Below are positions 35,569 through 44,454 of a stretch of 64,000 bases of DNA, one piece after another. Origin of the DNA: an uncultured Ruminococcus sp. (lineage in GTDB: Bacteria > Bacillota > Clostridia > Oscillospirales > Acutalibacteraceae); assembly GCA_902774325.1 (NCBI GenBank), contig CACYIC010000002.1:62001-126000 (forward strand). The letters are read 5' to 3'. Below the pieces are notes generated by a model. It was not told the origin of the DNA and did not search any database. It worked only from the letters and a program-made list of their open reading frames with translations. The position numbers and the translations under genes are program-made. How positions within the stretch are numbered: position 1 is the stretch's first letter; each line of letters begins with the position of its first letter.

Positions 35569-37173
35569 ATGGATTTCTCTACCATCGACGTGCGCTATGA
35601 GAGCGACGACGCGACCTTCCAGGATCTTATCGACGCCTGTCACGAAAAGGGCATCAAGCTCATTCAGGACGTTGTTTGGAACCACACCGGAAACTTCGGC
35701 GAGGCATACCTCTGCCCGATGTTCACAAAGGAATACAACACCATCCAGGATCTCGCCTCGCCGAGCAGCATGAAGGTCATCCCCGGCAGCGAGCTGGATC
35801 AGGCATACCCCAACTATGATAATCTCGGCGGAAGCGCTCAGTTCCAGGCTCGTCTGAATATCATGCAGGGCATCCACACAAGCGGCCACAACAGCAATCA
35901 TTATTATCATGACGCCGAGATCGCTACCTACGGTCAGGTAACAGAGCAGACAGGCTCGATCGAGGGCGACTGCCGCGATACCAACACCGAGAACCCCGCT
36001 GTCGCGGAGTATATCACCAACGCGTATAAGGAATATGTCGATATGGGTGTTGACGGCTTCCGTCTTGACACCGAGAAGCATATCAACCGCTGGACGCTCA
36101 ACCATGCCTACTTCCCCGCTTTCGCGAGCTATGACAAGTTCTACATCTTCGGCGAGGTCTGCGCGAGATGGAACCAGTACGTCAATGAGGGCGGTCTGTC
36201 CGACTCTCCGTTCTTCTACACCTGGAAGGAAACCGACAGCAAGTGGACGAACAACTGGGGAACCTCTCCGTCGTCCTGGAGCCAGAACTTCACCAATTCC
36301 AAGGCGCACTTCTCGGAGTATAACAACGGCAACGTTCCCTACAACAGCACCAACGCCAAGCTCAACGGCGTGACCTACCACACCCCCGATTACTCTCAGG
36401 CTAACGGCACCGGCGTAATCGACTTCACGATGCACTGGAACTTCTACACCGCCAACAGCGCGTTCAGCACCGCTCTCGGCGAGGATCACGCCTTCAACGA
36501 TTCCACCTGGAACGTAGTTTATGTCGATTCGCACGACTACTCGCCCAATGAATGTCAGGACTTCCGTTACACAGGCGGTCAGGAGGCATGGGCAGAGAAC
36601 ATGGATCTCATGTTCACCTTCCGCGGAATCCCCTGCGTATACTACGGCTCCGAGATCATGTTCCAGGAGGGTAAGAAGATCGACGCGGGCACGACCGCGG
36701 CGCTCTCCACCACAGGCCGCGCTTACTTCGGCGACAACATCACCGGCAGCGTGACCGCCACCGATTTCGGTAAGTACACCAATGCCTCGGGCAATGTCCA
36801 GTCAACCCTCGGCCATCCCCTTGCCAAGCACCTCCAGCAGCTCAACCAGATCAGAAGAGCTATCCCCGCGCTCCAGAAGGGTCAGTACAACACCTCGAAT
36901 GTTTCCAACAGCAATATCGGGTTCATTCGCCGCTATACCGCTAACGGCGTTGACAGCCTCGCCTGCGTAGCGATCTCCGGCGGAGCGACCTTCACGGGTC
37001 TTCCCAACGGCACCTACATCGACGCCGTCACCGGCGACCAGAAAACCGTTTCCAACGGAACCCTCACGGTTTCCTCTTTGGGCAAGGCTAATATGCGCGG
37101 TTACGTTTGCTGCGCCTCCGGCTTCAAGGGAATCAGCGGAAGGATCGGTAGCAACGGCACATATCTCAAATAA
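35569..37173 (+). CDS. Amylase C-terminal fragment: GH13 catalytic domain
   Basis: The open frame actually begins at 35281. The first ATG is 35569, and no GTG or TTG precedes it in frame. GH13 motifs are DVVWNHTG (region I), DGFRLDTEKH with the nucleophile (II), YIFGEVCARW with the acid (III) and VYVDSHDYSP with the transition-state aspartate (IV). It cleaves internal alpha-1,4 bonds of starch. Starting at 35569 would remove the first strands of the barrel and the signal peptide, so independent function is unlikely. Only the readthrough product should be active. Confidence 0.75.
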   Translation: MDFSTIDVRYESDDATFQDLIDACHEKGIKLIQDVVWNHTGNFGEAYLCPMFTKEYNTIQDLASPSSMKVIPGSELDQAYPNYDNLGGSAQFQARLNIMQGIHTSGHNSNHYYHDAEIATYGQVTEQTGSIEGDCRDTNTENPAVAEYITNAYKEYVDMGVDGFRLDTEKHINRWTLNHAYFPAFASYDKFYIFGEVCARWNQYVNEGGLSDSPFFYTWKETDSKWTNNWGTSPSSWSQNFTNSKAHFSEYNNGNVPYNSTNAKLNGVTYHTPDYSQANGTGVIDFTMHWNFYTANSAFSTALGEDHAFNDSTWNVVYVDSHDYSPNECQDFRYTGGQEAWAENMDLMFTFRGIPCVYYGSEIMFQEGKKIDAGTTAALSTTGRAYFGDNITGSVTATDFGKYTNASGNVQSTLGHPLAKHLQQLNQIRRAIPALQKGQYNTSNVSNSNIGFIRRYTANGVDSLACVAISGGATFTGLPNGTYIDAVTGDQKTVSNGTLTVSSLGKANMRGYVCCASGFKGISGRIGSNGTYLK

Positions 37174-37190
37174 AAATTTACCAATTATTC

Positions 37191-37222
37191 ACAGCCCGCG
37201 AAGCGATTCGCGGGCTGTTTTC
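37191..37222 (+). terminator. Terminator after the amylase
   Basis: The perfect 12-bp stem ACAGCCCGCGAA (37191-37202) with TTCGCGGGCTGT (37207-37218) is followed by T's. Confidence 0.85.
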
Positions 37223-37304
37223 CATAGCTTGAATACAAGAAACGCGAAAAAGTGAAAAAATTACAGATAATTATGAAAAAAAGTTAAATATTTATGAAAT
37301 AAAT

Positions 37305-37333
37305 TTGATAATATTCTAAAAAGGAATTATAAA
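37305..37333 (+). promoter_or_regulatory. Promoter of the cohesin-like gene
   Basis: TTGATA (37305-37310), 17 bp, TATAAA (37328-37333) in a very AT-rich region. Confidence 0.6.
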
Positions 37334-37367
37334 TGTGATATAGTTTGCTAAAATATGCTTGAATAGA

Positions 37368-37386
37368 TTGTCATAGTTAATGACAA
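37368..37386 (+). promoter_or_regulatory. Inverted repeat in the 5' leader
   Basis: TTGTCAT-AGTTA-ATGACAA, perfect 7-bp arms, lies between the promoter and the ribosome-binding site. It could be an operator or an mRNA hairpin. Confidence 0.4.
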
Positions 37387-37412
37387 AATTAAATTTAGGA
37401 GTGACGTAAATC

Positions 37413-39002
37413 ATGAACACAAGAAGAATCATTTCAATCTTGCTTTCCGTATGCATGCTGCTTGGCATTGCGGGAATTTCCGCTAGTGCTGCGACTGCTG
37501 CGGAGGGTGCCGGTGCCGCCGACCTCACGATCGCTGCGACATCTAACATCGGTGCATCTGCTACAGAAACCATTGATTCGACGACCGGTCAGGTAACAGT
37601 TACATATTATGTAAATTGTGCCACGGCTGATCTTATGAACGCTCAGTGGACTCTCACCTACGACAGTGAATACCTCACCTTTGACACAACCAATGGCGCG
37701 AACCTCAGCTACAACGACAATGATATTGATGATGTAAATGAGTACTTCATGATGCCCTTCGCCAACGGCGACGGAGTGTTCAATTTCGGCAGAACAAACG
37801 AAGTTATCGGCAACCTCACCAAACTCGGCAAGTACAAGCTCTCCTCAAACGGCAGCAAGGTTGAATTTGTAAGCATTAAGTTCAAGCCCAAGAAGGCGGG
37901 TAACACCACAGTTAACCTCGACGTAGAGGTTTCTCAGGTCGTTAAGAACGGCGCTACCGACGAGAGTGATTTCATCATGAATTCCGAGATCGTAGATAAT
38001 ACCGTTGCGCTCGGCGCTTCTGCGGCTATCACAACCGACTCACGTGTTGATCCTGCCCTCACTTTTGCAGGCGCTAACATGACCTTTGCCAACAACCTGG
38101 CGATCAACTTCTATATCAATCAGTCCCTTAAGGACAATTACTCCGATTTCAGAATCGTTTGCACAAGAGTCGGTCTGCAGGGCGCTGACGAGAGAAATAT
38201 CGATACCTACGCTGCAGTTACAATCAGCGGCAGAGCTGTATATCGCTTCGACTATGAGGGGCTCAATCCTCAGCTCCTCGGTGACGAGATCACAACTGTT
38301 CTCTATGCTAAGTCAAAGGCGGACGGCAAAGAGTATTGCTCAGATCCCCTTGTTTACAACGGCAAGACCTATGCTTACAACCAGCTCCGCAAGAGCGGTC
38401 AGACTGCCAAGTATAAGACTCTCCTCGTAGACCTTCTCAACTACTGCGCGGCTGCTCAGATTGAAAGAGGCTACAAGACCAACGCTCTTGTTAATGCTGA
38501 CCTTACCACCGCTGAGGCAGCTTGCGGAACTCAGACCGTACGCAGCTTCAACGATATCTCCAACAAGATAGACAAGTCCGACAAGACCGTTAACTTCCTC
38601 GGCGCGAACGTTGTTATGGGCTCCTCCATCTCCGAGCTGGTTTACTTCCAGACAACTCTCGACCTCAGCACTATTACAATCAAGATTTCCGTAGGCAATC
38701 GTGAGAACGTCGCTTCCTACACCGCTGCTGATTTTGAGGTTTACAACGCTGCCAATAATCAGTACACCCTGCTCTGCGATAAGATCTTTGCCAACGAGCT
38801 CAGCGACAAGATCACTGCCAAGGCTTATGATAAGAACGGCAACCTCATCAGCAACACCATCGAATACAGCATCGAGTCTTATGTTGCCAGAACTCTTCCC
38901 AAGACCGGACAGAAGGCTGAGTTCCTCGAGCTCTTAAAGGCTATGATGAAGTACGGTGATTCCGTAATGGCTTACACCGGCAAGACTGCTCCTGTAGTTT
39001 GA
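37413..39002 (+). CDS. Secreted cohesin-like protein with two repeated C-terminal domains
   Basis: 529 residues behind TAGGAGTGA. A signal peptide spans about 1-27. Residues about 35-200 look like a cohesin-type jelly roll: TGQVTVTYYVNC, LMNAQWTLTYDSEYLTFD, FNFGRTNEV and VEFVSIKFKPKKAGNTTVNL. Two copies of a domain of about 140 residues follow (about 213-350 and 385-525). They are alignable through LTFAGANMTFANNLAINF and VNFLGANVVMGSSISELVYF, each ending in a helical segment with ..LLVDLLNYCAAAQ or ..LLKAMMKYGDSV. It may anchor dockerin enzymes. No sortase motif or S-layer domain is seen. Confidence 0.65.
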   Translation: MNTRRIISILLSVCMLLGIAGISASAATAAEGAGAADLTIAATSNIGASATETIDSTTGQVTVTYYVNCATADLMNAQWTLTYDSEYLTFDTTNGANLSYNDNDIDDVNEYFMMPFANGDGVFNFGRTNEVIGNLTKLGKYKLSSNGSKVEFVSIKFKPKKAGNTTVNLDVEVSQVVKNGATDESDFIMNSEIVDNTVALGASAAITTDSRVDPALTFAGANMTFANNLAINFYINQSLKDNYSDFRIVCTRVGLQGADERNIDTYAAVTISGRAVYRFDYEGLNPQLLGDEITTVLYAKSKADGKEYCSDPLVYNGKTYAYNQLRKSGQTAKYKTLLVDLLNYCAAAQIERGYKTNALVNADLTTAEAACGTQTVRSFNDISNKIDKSDKTVNFLGANVVMGSSISELVYFQTTLDLSTITIKISVGNRENVASYTAADFEVYNAANNQYTLLCDKIFANELSDKITAKAYDKNGNLISNTIEYSIESYVARTLPKTGQKAEFLELLKAMMKYGDSVMAYTGKTAPVV

Positions 39003-39040
39003 TCTCAATACTATTTGAATAGAAGTCTTATAATTATGAA

Positions 39041-39072
39041 ACCGCTCTGCCCCGAGGCAGGGCGGTTTTTTT
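39041..39072 (+). terminator. Terminator after the cohesin-like gene
   Basis: ACCGCTCTGCC (39041-39051) with GGCAGGGCGGT (39056-39066), then T's. Confidence 0.85.
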
Positions 39073-39194
39073 CGCTATAGATAATCCAATCCTTGATTAG
39101 CTGAATGAGATCGCACACGACGTAAGGCTGTTTGGCGTTTTATCGGTTATAATAGGCGAGGGCGGTTCCGACAGCGCTTTTTGCGCGAAAGCAG

Positions 39195-39223
39195 TTGCGC
39201 GAAAGATTTTTTTATGATACAAT
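39195..39223 (+). promoter_or_regulatory. Promoter of lepA
   Basis: TTGCGC (39195-39200), 17 bp, extended TGATACAAT (-10 at 39218-39223). TTGCGCGAAAG occurs twice just here (39181 and 39195). Confidence 0.5.
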
Positions 39224-39258
39224 TAACGAGTAATAAAAACAGGAAAAGGTGATCGACC

Positions 39259-41070
39259 TTGTCATTCCCACAGGATAAAATAAGAAACTTCAGTATAATC
39301 GCGCATATTGATCACGGAAAGAGCACGCTTGCCGACCGTATCCTACAGCATACAAACTCCGTGGCGGAGCGCGACATGGAGGCTCAGCTCCTTGATGATA
39401 TGGAGCTCGAGCGCGAGCGCGGAATAACGATAAAGGCTCGCGCCGTGAGCGTTATCTACAATGCCGACGACGGCGAGAAATATCTTTTTAACCTCATAGA
39501 TACCCCCGGTCATGTCGACTTTAACTACGAGGTCTCGCGTTCGCTTGCCGCCTGCGAGGGAGCTATTTTGGTGGTAGACGCCTCTCAGGGAATCGAGGCG
39601 CAGACTCTCGCCAACACCTATCTCGCGGTTGACAGCGGCTTGGAGATAGTTCCCGTGGTAAATAAAATCGATCTGCCGAGCGCCGACCCCGACAGGGTCA
39701 TCACCGAGATCGAGGACGTCATCGGAATTCCCGCCGAGGACGCGCCTAAGATCTCCGCAAAGGCGGATATCAATATCCACGCCGTGCTTGAGAAAATAGT
39801 ATCCGATATTCCCGCGCCTGAGGGCGACAGCTCCGCTCCCCTTCGAGCGCTGATTTTCGACAGCTACTACGACAGCTACAAGGGCGTTATCATTTACGTC
39901 CGTCTGAAGGAGGGACAGATCCATCCCGGCGACGAATTCAAGCTCATGGCGACCGGAAGCGTCTTTAATGTTGTAGAATGCGGACTGATGCACGCTACGA
40001 CCTTTGAGAAAACCGAAGGCTTATACGCGGGTGAGGTCGGATATATCACAGGCTCGATAAAAACCCTCGCGGACGCGAAGGTGGGCGATACCGTGACGCT
40101 GACCTCAAATCCTGCCGCGGAGCCTCTTCCGGGCTACAGAGAAGCCCAGCCGATGGTTTTCTGCGGCATCTATCCCGCTGACGGCGCTAAGTACGGCGAT
40201 TTGAAGGACGCGCTTGAAAAGCTGCAGCTCAATGACGCGGCGCTTTCCTTTGAGCCCGAAACCTCGGTAGCGCTCGGCTTCGGCTTCCGCTGCGGATTTT
40301 TGGGACTTCTTCACATGGAGATTATCCAGGAGCGCCTTGAGCGCGAGTATCTGCTGGATCTGATAACCACCGCTCCGAGCGTTATTTACAGGATCACGCG
40401 CACAAACGGCGACGTTGAGTTGATAGACAACCCCACAAATTATCCCGACCCCTCGCTTATCGCGATGGCTGAGGAGCCTGTCACGGACGCGCATATCTAT
40501 TCCCCGAAGGAGTACGTCGGCAATATCATGGAGCTTTGTCAAGACAGGCGCGGCACCTTTGTTGATATGCAGTATATCGACGCCGACCGCGTCGATCTGC
40601 ACTACGTTCTGCCCCTCGCTGAGATAATTTACGACTTCTTTGATACGCTTAAAAGCCGCACCAGAGGCTACGCGTCCTTTGACTATGAGCTGAAGGGCTA
40701 CGTCCAGAGCGAGCTTGTCAAGCTCGACATCATGCTCAACGGCGAGGTCGTCGACGCGCTTTCCTTCATCATCCATAAGGAGAAGGCTTATCCCAGAGCC
40801 CGCAAGATGGCGGAGAAGCTCAAGGAGAAGATCCCCAGACAGCTCTTCGAGGTGCCTATACAAGCATGCATAGGCGGCAAGATCATTGCCCGCGAAACCG
40901 TCAAGGCGATGCGCAAGGACGTTCTCGCAAAGTGCTACGGCGGCGATATCACCAGAAAGAAAAAGCTCCTCGAAAAGCAGAAGGAGGGCAAGAAGCGCAT
41001 GCGCCAGCTCGGTACGGTAGAGGTGCCGCAGGAGGCGTTCATGGCAGTCCTCAAGCTCGATACGGACTGA
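39259..41070 (+). CDS. lepA: Elongation factor 4 (LepA GTPase)
   Basis: 603 residues starting at TTG behind AAAGGTGA. G-domain motifs are [25 protein letters not shown] and VNKIDLP. Domains II, III and V follow, and the C-terminal domain holds [36 protein letters not shown], diagnostic for LepA. It back-translocates or remodels stalled ribosomes in the cytoplasm and at the membrane. Length is normal. Confidence 0.97.
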   Translation: MSFPQDKIRNFSIIAHIDHGKSTLADRILQHTNSVAERDMEAQLLDDMELERERGITIKARAVSVIYNADDGEKYLFNLIDTPGHVDFNYEVSRSLAACEGAILVVDASQGIEAQTLANTYLAVDSGLEIVPVVNKIDLPSADPDRVITEIEDVIGIPAEDAPKISAKADINIHAVLEKIVSDIPAPEGDSSAPLRALIFDSYYDSYKGVIIYVRLKEGQIHPGDEFKLMATGSVFNVVECGLMHATTFEKTEGLYAGEVGYITGSIKTLADAKVGDTVTLTSNPAAEPLPGYREAQPMVFCGIYPADGAKYGDLKDALEKLQLNDAALSFEPETSVALGFGFRCGFLGLLHMEIIQERLEREYLLDLITTAPSVIYRITRTNGDVELIDNPTNYPDPSLIAMAEEPVTDAHIYSPKEYVGNIMELCQDRRGTFVDMQYIDADRVDLHYVLPLAEIIYDFFDTLKSRTRGYASFDYELKGYVQSELVKLDIMLNGEVVDALSFIIHKEKAYPRARKMAEKLKEKIPRQLFEVPIQACIGGKIIARETVKAMRKDVLAKCYGGDITRKKKLLEKQKEGKKRMRQLGTVEVPQEAFMAVLKLDTD

Positions 41071-41083
41071 TATATTTATTTCG

Positions 41084-41120
41084 GAAGGCTGACCGACTCG
41101 GTCGGCCTTCGTTGCTTTTT
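41084..41120 (+). terminator. Terminator after lepA
   Basis: GAAGGCTGACCGA pairs with TCGGTCGGCCTTC and is followed by a T-rich tail. Directly after it, TGCTTTTTCACGG occurs twice. Confidence 0.75.
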
Positions 41121-41158
41121 CACGGTTGATTCGCTGCTTTTTCACGGCTGATTTCCAC

Positions 41159-41187
41159 TTGATTTTTACGCAAAAAAGTATTATGAT
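41159..41187 (+). promoter_or_regulatory. Promoter of the sirtuin gene
   Basis: TTGATT (41159-41164), 17 bp, TATGAT (41182-41187). Confidence 0.55.
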
Positions 41188-41256
41188 AATAATATAAGCG
41201 GGCGGTATTATCGCTCTGCTTCTTTTCGGGAAACAATATTATTGGGAGGCGGGCTT

Positions 41257-41979
41257 ATGAGCACGGTTGAACAGCTTCAAAAGGTAATTGACAACAGCAA
41301 ACGTATCGTATTTTTCGGCGGCGCGGGCGTGAGCACCGAGAGCGGGATCCCCGATTTTCGCAGCGTGGACGGGCTTTACAATCAGAAGTACGACTATCCC
41401 CCCGAGCAGATTCTGAGCCATACGTTTTTCGAGCGCAAGACAGAGGAGTTTTACCGCTTTTATCGCGACAAGATGCTCTGCCTCGACAAAAAGCCAAACA
41501 AGGCGCATTTAAAACTCGCGGAGCTTGAGCGCGCGGGAAAGCTCACCGCCGTAGTCACCCAGAATATCGACGGTCTCCACCAGGCGGCGGGGAGCAAAAG
41601 GGTCTATGAGCTCCACGGAAGCGTACTGAGAAATTATTGCCGAAAATGCAGGAAATTCTACGGAGCGGAGTTTATTAAAAACAGCGAGGGCGTCCCGCGC
41701 TGTGAGTGCGGCGGCGTTATAAAGCCGGACGTTGTGCTCTATGAGGAAGGGCTTGACGACAGCGTCGTAAACGGCGCGCTAAACGCGATCATGCAGGCGG
41801 ATACTCTTATCATCGCGGGCACAAGCCTGACGGTTTACCCCGCGGCGGGCTTTGTGCGATATTTTCGCGGCGATACCGTTGTTCTTATCAACCGCGACTC
41901 CACGCCGTTCGACAGCGAAGCGGATCTTGTTTTCCACGAGAGCGTCGGAGCTCTGCTCGATCAAATAAAGGTCGGCTGA
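41257..41979 (+). CDS. cobB: NAD-dependent protein deacylase (sirtuin)
   Basis: 240 residues from ATG 41257 behind GGGAGG. NAD-binding motifs are FGGAGVSTESGIPDFRS and TQNIDGLHQAAG, the catalytic histidine is in ELHGS, and the zinc site is CRKC with CECGG. It removes acyl groups from lysines using NAD. It stands alone between a promoter and a bidirectional terminator. Confidence 0.94.
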   Translation: MSTVEQLQKVIDNSKRIVFFGGAGVSTESGIPDFRSVDGLYNQKYDYPPEQILSHTFFERKTEEFYRFYRDKMLCLDKKPNKAHLKLAELERAGKLTAVVTQNIDGLHQAAGSKRVYELHGSVLRNYCRKCRKFYGAEFIKNSEGVPRCECGGVIKPDVVLYEEGLDDSVVNGALNAIMQADTLIIAGTSLTVYPAAGFVRYFRGDTVVLINRDSTPFDSEADLVFHESVGALLDQIKVG

Positions 41980-42000
41980 ACGGCTGCTGAAAAGATAAAC

Positions 42001-42048
42001 AAAAAATGGATGGCACTCTCATGATTGAGATCGTGCCATCCGTTTTTT
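42001..42048. terminator. Bidirectional terminator
   Basis: GGATGGCAC (42008-42016) pairs with GTGCCATCC (42033-42041), with A's before and T's after. It lies between the convergent sirtuin and PrsW-like genes. Confidence 0.85.
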
Positions 42049-43240
42049 AATAAGGATCATTATTGTTGTTTTGATCCCACTGCGGCGGGTTCTGCGGCTG
42101 ATTCATCGGCGGTTGGTTCCATTGCGGCGGGTTCTGCGGCTGATTCATCGGCGGTTGGTTCCATTGCGGCGGGTTCTGGGGTTGATTCATCGGCGGTTGG
42201 TTCCATTGCGGCGGGTTCTGCGGCTGATTCATCGGCGGTTGGTTCCATTGCGGCGGGTTTTGCGGCTGATTCATCGGCGGTTGATTCCACTGCTGCGGAG
42301 CCTGCTGCTGATTCATGGGAGGCTGATTCCACTGTTGCGGAGTCTGCTGCTGAGTCGTCGGGGGAATGAAATACTGCGCGTATTCGGGAAGGGTGCTGAC
42401 AAATTTGGTAGCTTGCGGATACCTCTTGAGCACCATATCCATCGAGATGAAGCTGCTGAGATTATCCGCCTTTGAGAGCTTGTGAACATTTCGGAAGCAG
42501 AGGAAATACAGAAAGCCGAGGAAGAGGAAGAAGATGATCATAAAGAACCAGCTGTCGACCGAGGCGCAGAAATCGTAGAAGCCGTGAGCGAAGGTCGGGA
42601 CGGCGATGCTGAGAACGAGCGGAAGCGCCGCGCCGAAGCCGGGCTTGCTTACCGAGATTATGTTATTCTGGCGCAAGCGGCGCTCGAGCGTCCCCGCCTT
42701 GCGTCTGATGTGCCACAGGCTGTAATAATAACCCATGAGTACCGCGAAGAAGCAGTGACCCGGAACGGCAGTGACCATACGCAGTAGGGCGGTGCCGATA
42801 CCGTTCTGGAACACATAAAGGATATTTTCTGCGGCGGCAAAGCCGAGCGATACAAAGACGGAGTATACAACGCCGTCGAACAGGCAGTTGAAATTTTTGT
42901 TTTTGAAGGTGATGAGGAACATGAAGATCCACTTGCACGCCTCCTCGATCAGGGCGATGCAGAAGAAGTTGTTAAGAAACTCATAGAAGTATTGCGATCC
43001 TGTTGATGAAAAGAAAATGGCGTCAGAGTCAAAGCTTCCGCCGAACAGGACGTTCAGCACGCCTCCGGCGAGCAGCTCCAAGATAATAGCGGGAATGACG
43101 GAGCCGACTCCGAGAAAGAAAAGACCGATTAACAGCCCGATCGGTTCCTTGTCAAAGCGATCCATCTTGTAGATGTAGAACAGCAGTCCCGCCGCGGGCA
43201 GCAGGGCGAGAACAGCCATGATTATACTTGTTACACTCAT
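42047..43240 (-). CDS. PrsW-like intramembrane metalloprotease with Pro/Gln/Asn repeat tail
   Basis: 397 residues with about eight membrane helices in residues 1-260. PrsW motifs are IALIEEACKWIF (paired glutamates), FDGVVYSVFVSLGFAAAENI and AVPGHCFFAVLMGYYY (histidine). PrsW in Bacillus makes the first cut in an anti-sigma factor. Residues about 300-397 are a cytoplasmic low-complexity tail of 14-residue units (PPQWNQPPMNQPQN). The gene starts 11 bp after hydF and is probably co-transcribed with it, which is unusual. Confidence 0.85.
   Translation of the reverse strand: MSVTSIIMAVLALLPAAGLLFYIYKMDRFDKEPIGLLIGLFFLGVGSVIPAIILELLAGGVLNVLFGGSFDSDAIFFSSTGSQYFYEFLNNFFCIALIEEACKWIFMFLITFKNKNFNCLFDGVVYSVFVSLGFAAAENILYVFQNGIGTALLRMVTAVPGHCFFAVLMGYYYSLWHIRRKAGTLERRLRQNNIISVSKPGFGAALPLVLSIAVPTFAHGFYDFCASVDSWFFMIIFFLFLGFLYFLCFRNVHKLSKADNLSSFISMDMVLKRYPQATKFVSTLPEYAQYFIPPTTQQQTPQQWNQPPMNQQQAPQQWNQPPMNQPQNPPQWNQPPMNQPQNPPQWNQPPMNQPQNPPQWNQPPMNQPQNPPQWNQPPMNQPQNPPQWDQNNNNDPY
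42070..42335 (-). repeat. Tandem 42-bp coding repeats
   Basis: About six units of 42 bp (for example CTGCGGCTGATTCATCGGCG repeated) encode the PQN-rich tail of the PrsW-like protein. The last units are degenerate. Confidence 0.85.
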
Positions 43241-43251
43241 ATTTTTACTCC

Positions 43252-44445
43252 TTAAATCAGTTTCTCAAGCTGCGGAAAAACGCTCAAGGTGCGTTTCAGT
43301 ATGCCCTGCATATAGGCGAGCGCGATGCCGTAGTTTGTAAAGGGCACGCCGCTGTCCTCGGCGAGCCGACGGCGGTAGTTCATCTCGCGTTCATTGAGCA
43401 TACAGCCTCCGCAGTGGATTATCAGCTTGTAGGGCGTAAGATCCTCCGGGAACCCCTTGCCGGAGGAGGTTTCGATGACGAAGTCCTTTCCGGTGTGCCG
43501 TCTGAGCATGGCGGGCAGCTTTACGGTGCCTATATCGCCGCATTGACGGTGATGGGTACAGCCCTCGGAAATGAGGATCCTGTCGCCGCTTCTAAGCTCC
43601 TCGATCGCGGCGGCGCCTTTAACTGCCGTTTCGAGAAAGCCCTTGTAGCGAGCCATGAGGATAGAAAAAGAAGTCAGGCGGATGCTTTCGGGAACGACGT
43701 CCTTTACCTTGCCGAAAACCTGGCTGTCGGTTATCACCAGAGCAGTTCTTTCACCGAGCAGCTCAAGCGTTTGAGCAAGCTCGGTGTCGCGGCAGACGAT
43801 CGACAGTGCGCCCTTGTCAAGCAAGTCGCGGATGGTCTGCTGCTGGGGGAGGATGAGTCTGCCCTTGGGAGCCGCCTTGTCGATCGGGACAACGAGCACA
43901 ACGGCGTCTCCGGGGCTTACAAGATCGGCGCAGAGCTTTTTGTTTTCATCACCCGTTTTTACAAGATGCGCGAGGGTTTCTTTAAGAAGTGTGATATTTT
44001 CGCCCGTCAGAGCGCTGACGGTCAGCCCGTCCTCCCGGGCTTCAAGACCGGTCAGATCGCCCTTGTTGTAGGCGATTATAAATGGGATATCCCTTTCGGA
44101 AAAGAGCGATATGAGCTCGCGGTCGGTCTCGCTCAAGCCGTCGACGGCGTCGGCGACCAGAACCGCGATATCTACGCGCCGGAGCACTTCCTTGGCGCGT
44201 TTTACCCTTTCCTCGCCCAAGCCGCCGGTATCGTCAAAGCCGGGGGTATCGATTATCATTACGGGACCCAGAGGCAAAAGCTCCATAGCCTTGCTCACGG
44301 GGTCGGTGGTGGTGCCCTTTACGTCGGACACCACGGAGAGCGGCTGCCCCGTCACGGCGTTCACAAGGCTGGACTTGCCCGCGTTGCGCCTGCCGAAAAA
44401 GCCGATATGCGTTCTTTCGCCCGAGGGCGTGCTGTTCATACTCAT
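43252..44445 (-). CDS. hydF: [FeFe]-hydrogenase maturation GTPase HydF
   Basis: 397 residues. The N-terminal GTPase domain has GFFGRRNAGKSSLVNAVTG, DTPGFDD and YNKGDL. The C-terminal [4Fe-4S]-binding domain has CTHHRQCGDIG and HCGGCMLN, the CxH...HCxxC set. HydF is the scaffold on which the two-iron subcluster is assembled before delivery to the hydrogenase. The order is hydE-hydG-hydF in one direction. The hydrogenase itself is not in the window. Confidence 0.96.
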   Translation of the reverse strand: MSMNSTPSGERTHIGFFGRRNAGKSSLVNAVTGQPLSVVSDVKGTTTDPVSKAMELLPLGPVMIIDTPGFDDTGGLGEERVKRAKEVLRRVDIAVLVADAVDGLSETDRELISLFSERDIPFIIAYNKGDLTGLEAREDGLTVSALTGENITLLKETLAHLVKTGDENKKLCADLVSPGDAVVLVVPIDKAAPKGRLILPQQQTIRDLLDKGALSIVCRDTELAQTLELLGERTALVITDSQVFGKVKDVVPESIRLTSFSILMARYKGFLETAVKGAAAIEELRSGDRILISEGCTHHRQCGDIGTVKLPAMLRRHTGKDFVIETSSGKGFPEDLTPYKLIIHCGGCMLNEREMNYRRRLAEDSGVPFTNYGIALAYMQGILKRTLSVFPQLEKLI

Positions 44446-44454
44446 AGCCGCTCC

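Larger units (their letters stand above)
34924..37173 (+). pseudogene. Secreted CBM26/GH13 alpha-amylase split by an in-frame TGA
   Basis: Reading the same frame across 34924-37173 gives about 749 codons with a single internal stop, TGA at 35278-35280. Both sides fit one enzyme: signal peptide, CBM26-like starch-binding module (about 38-120) and GH13 catalytic domain (about 135-670). The stop falls at the end of the binding module, where a tryptophan (TGG) would be expected after WWYKGSR. Options are a one-base nonsense mutation, a sequencing error, or stop readthrough. TGA is the stop of many other genes here, so general recoding is excluded. Confidence 0.75.

Noticed and set aside
34951..36534. 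527-codon open frame opposite the amylase
   Set aside because: Antisense shadow; the plus strand carries the CBM and GH13 motifs.
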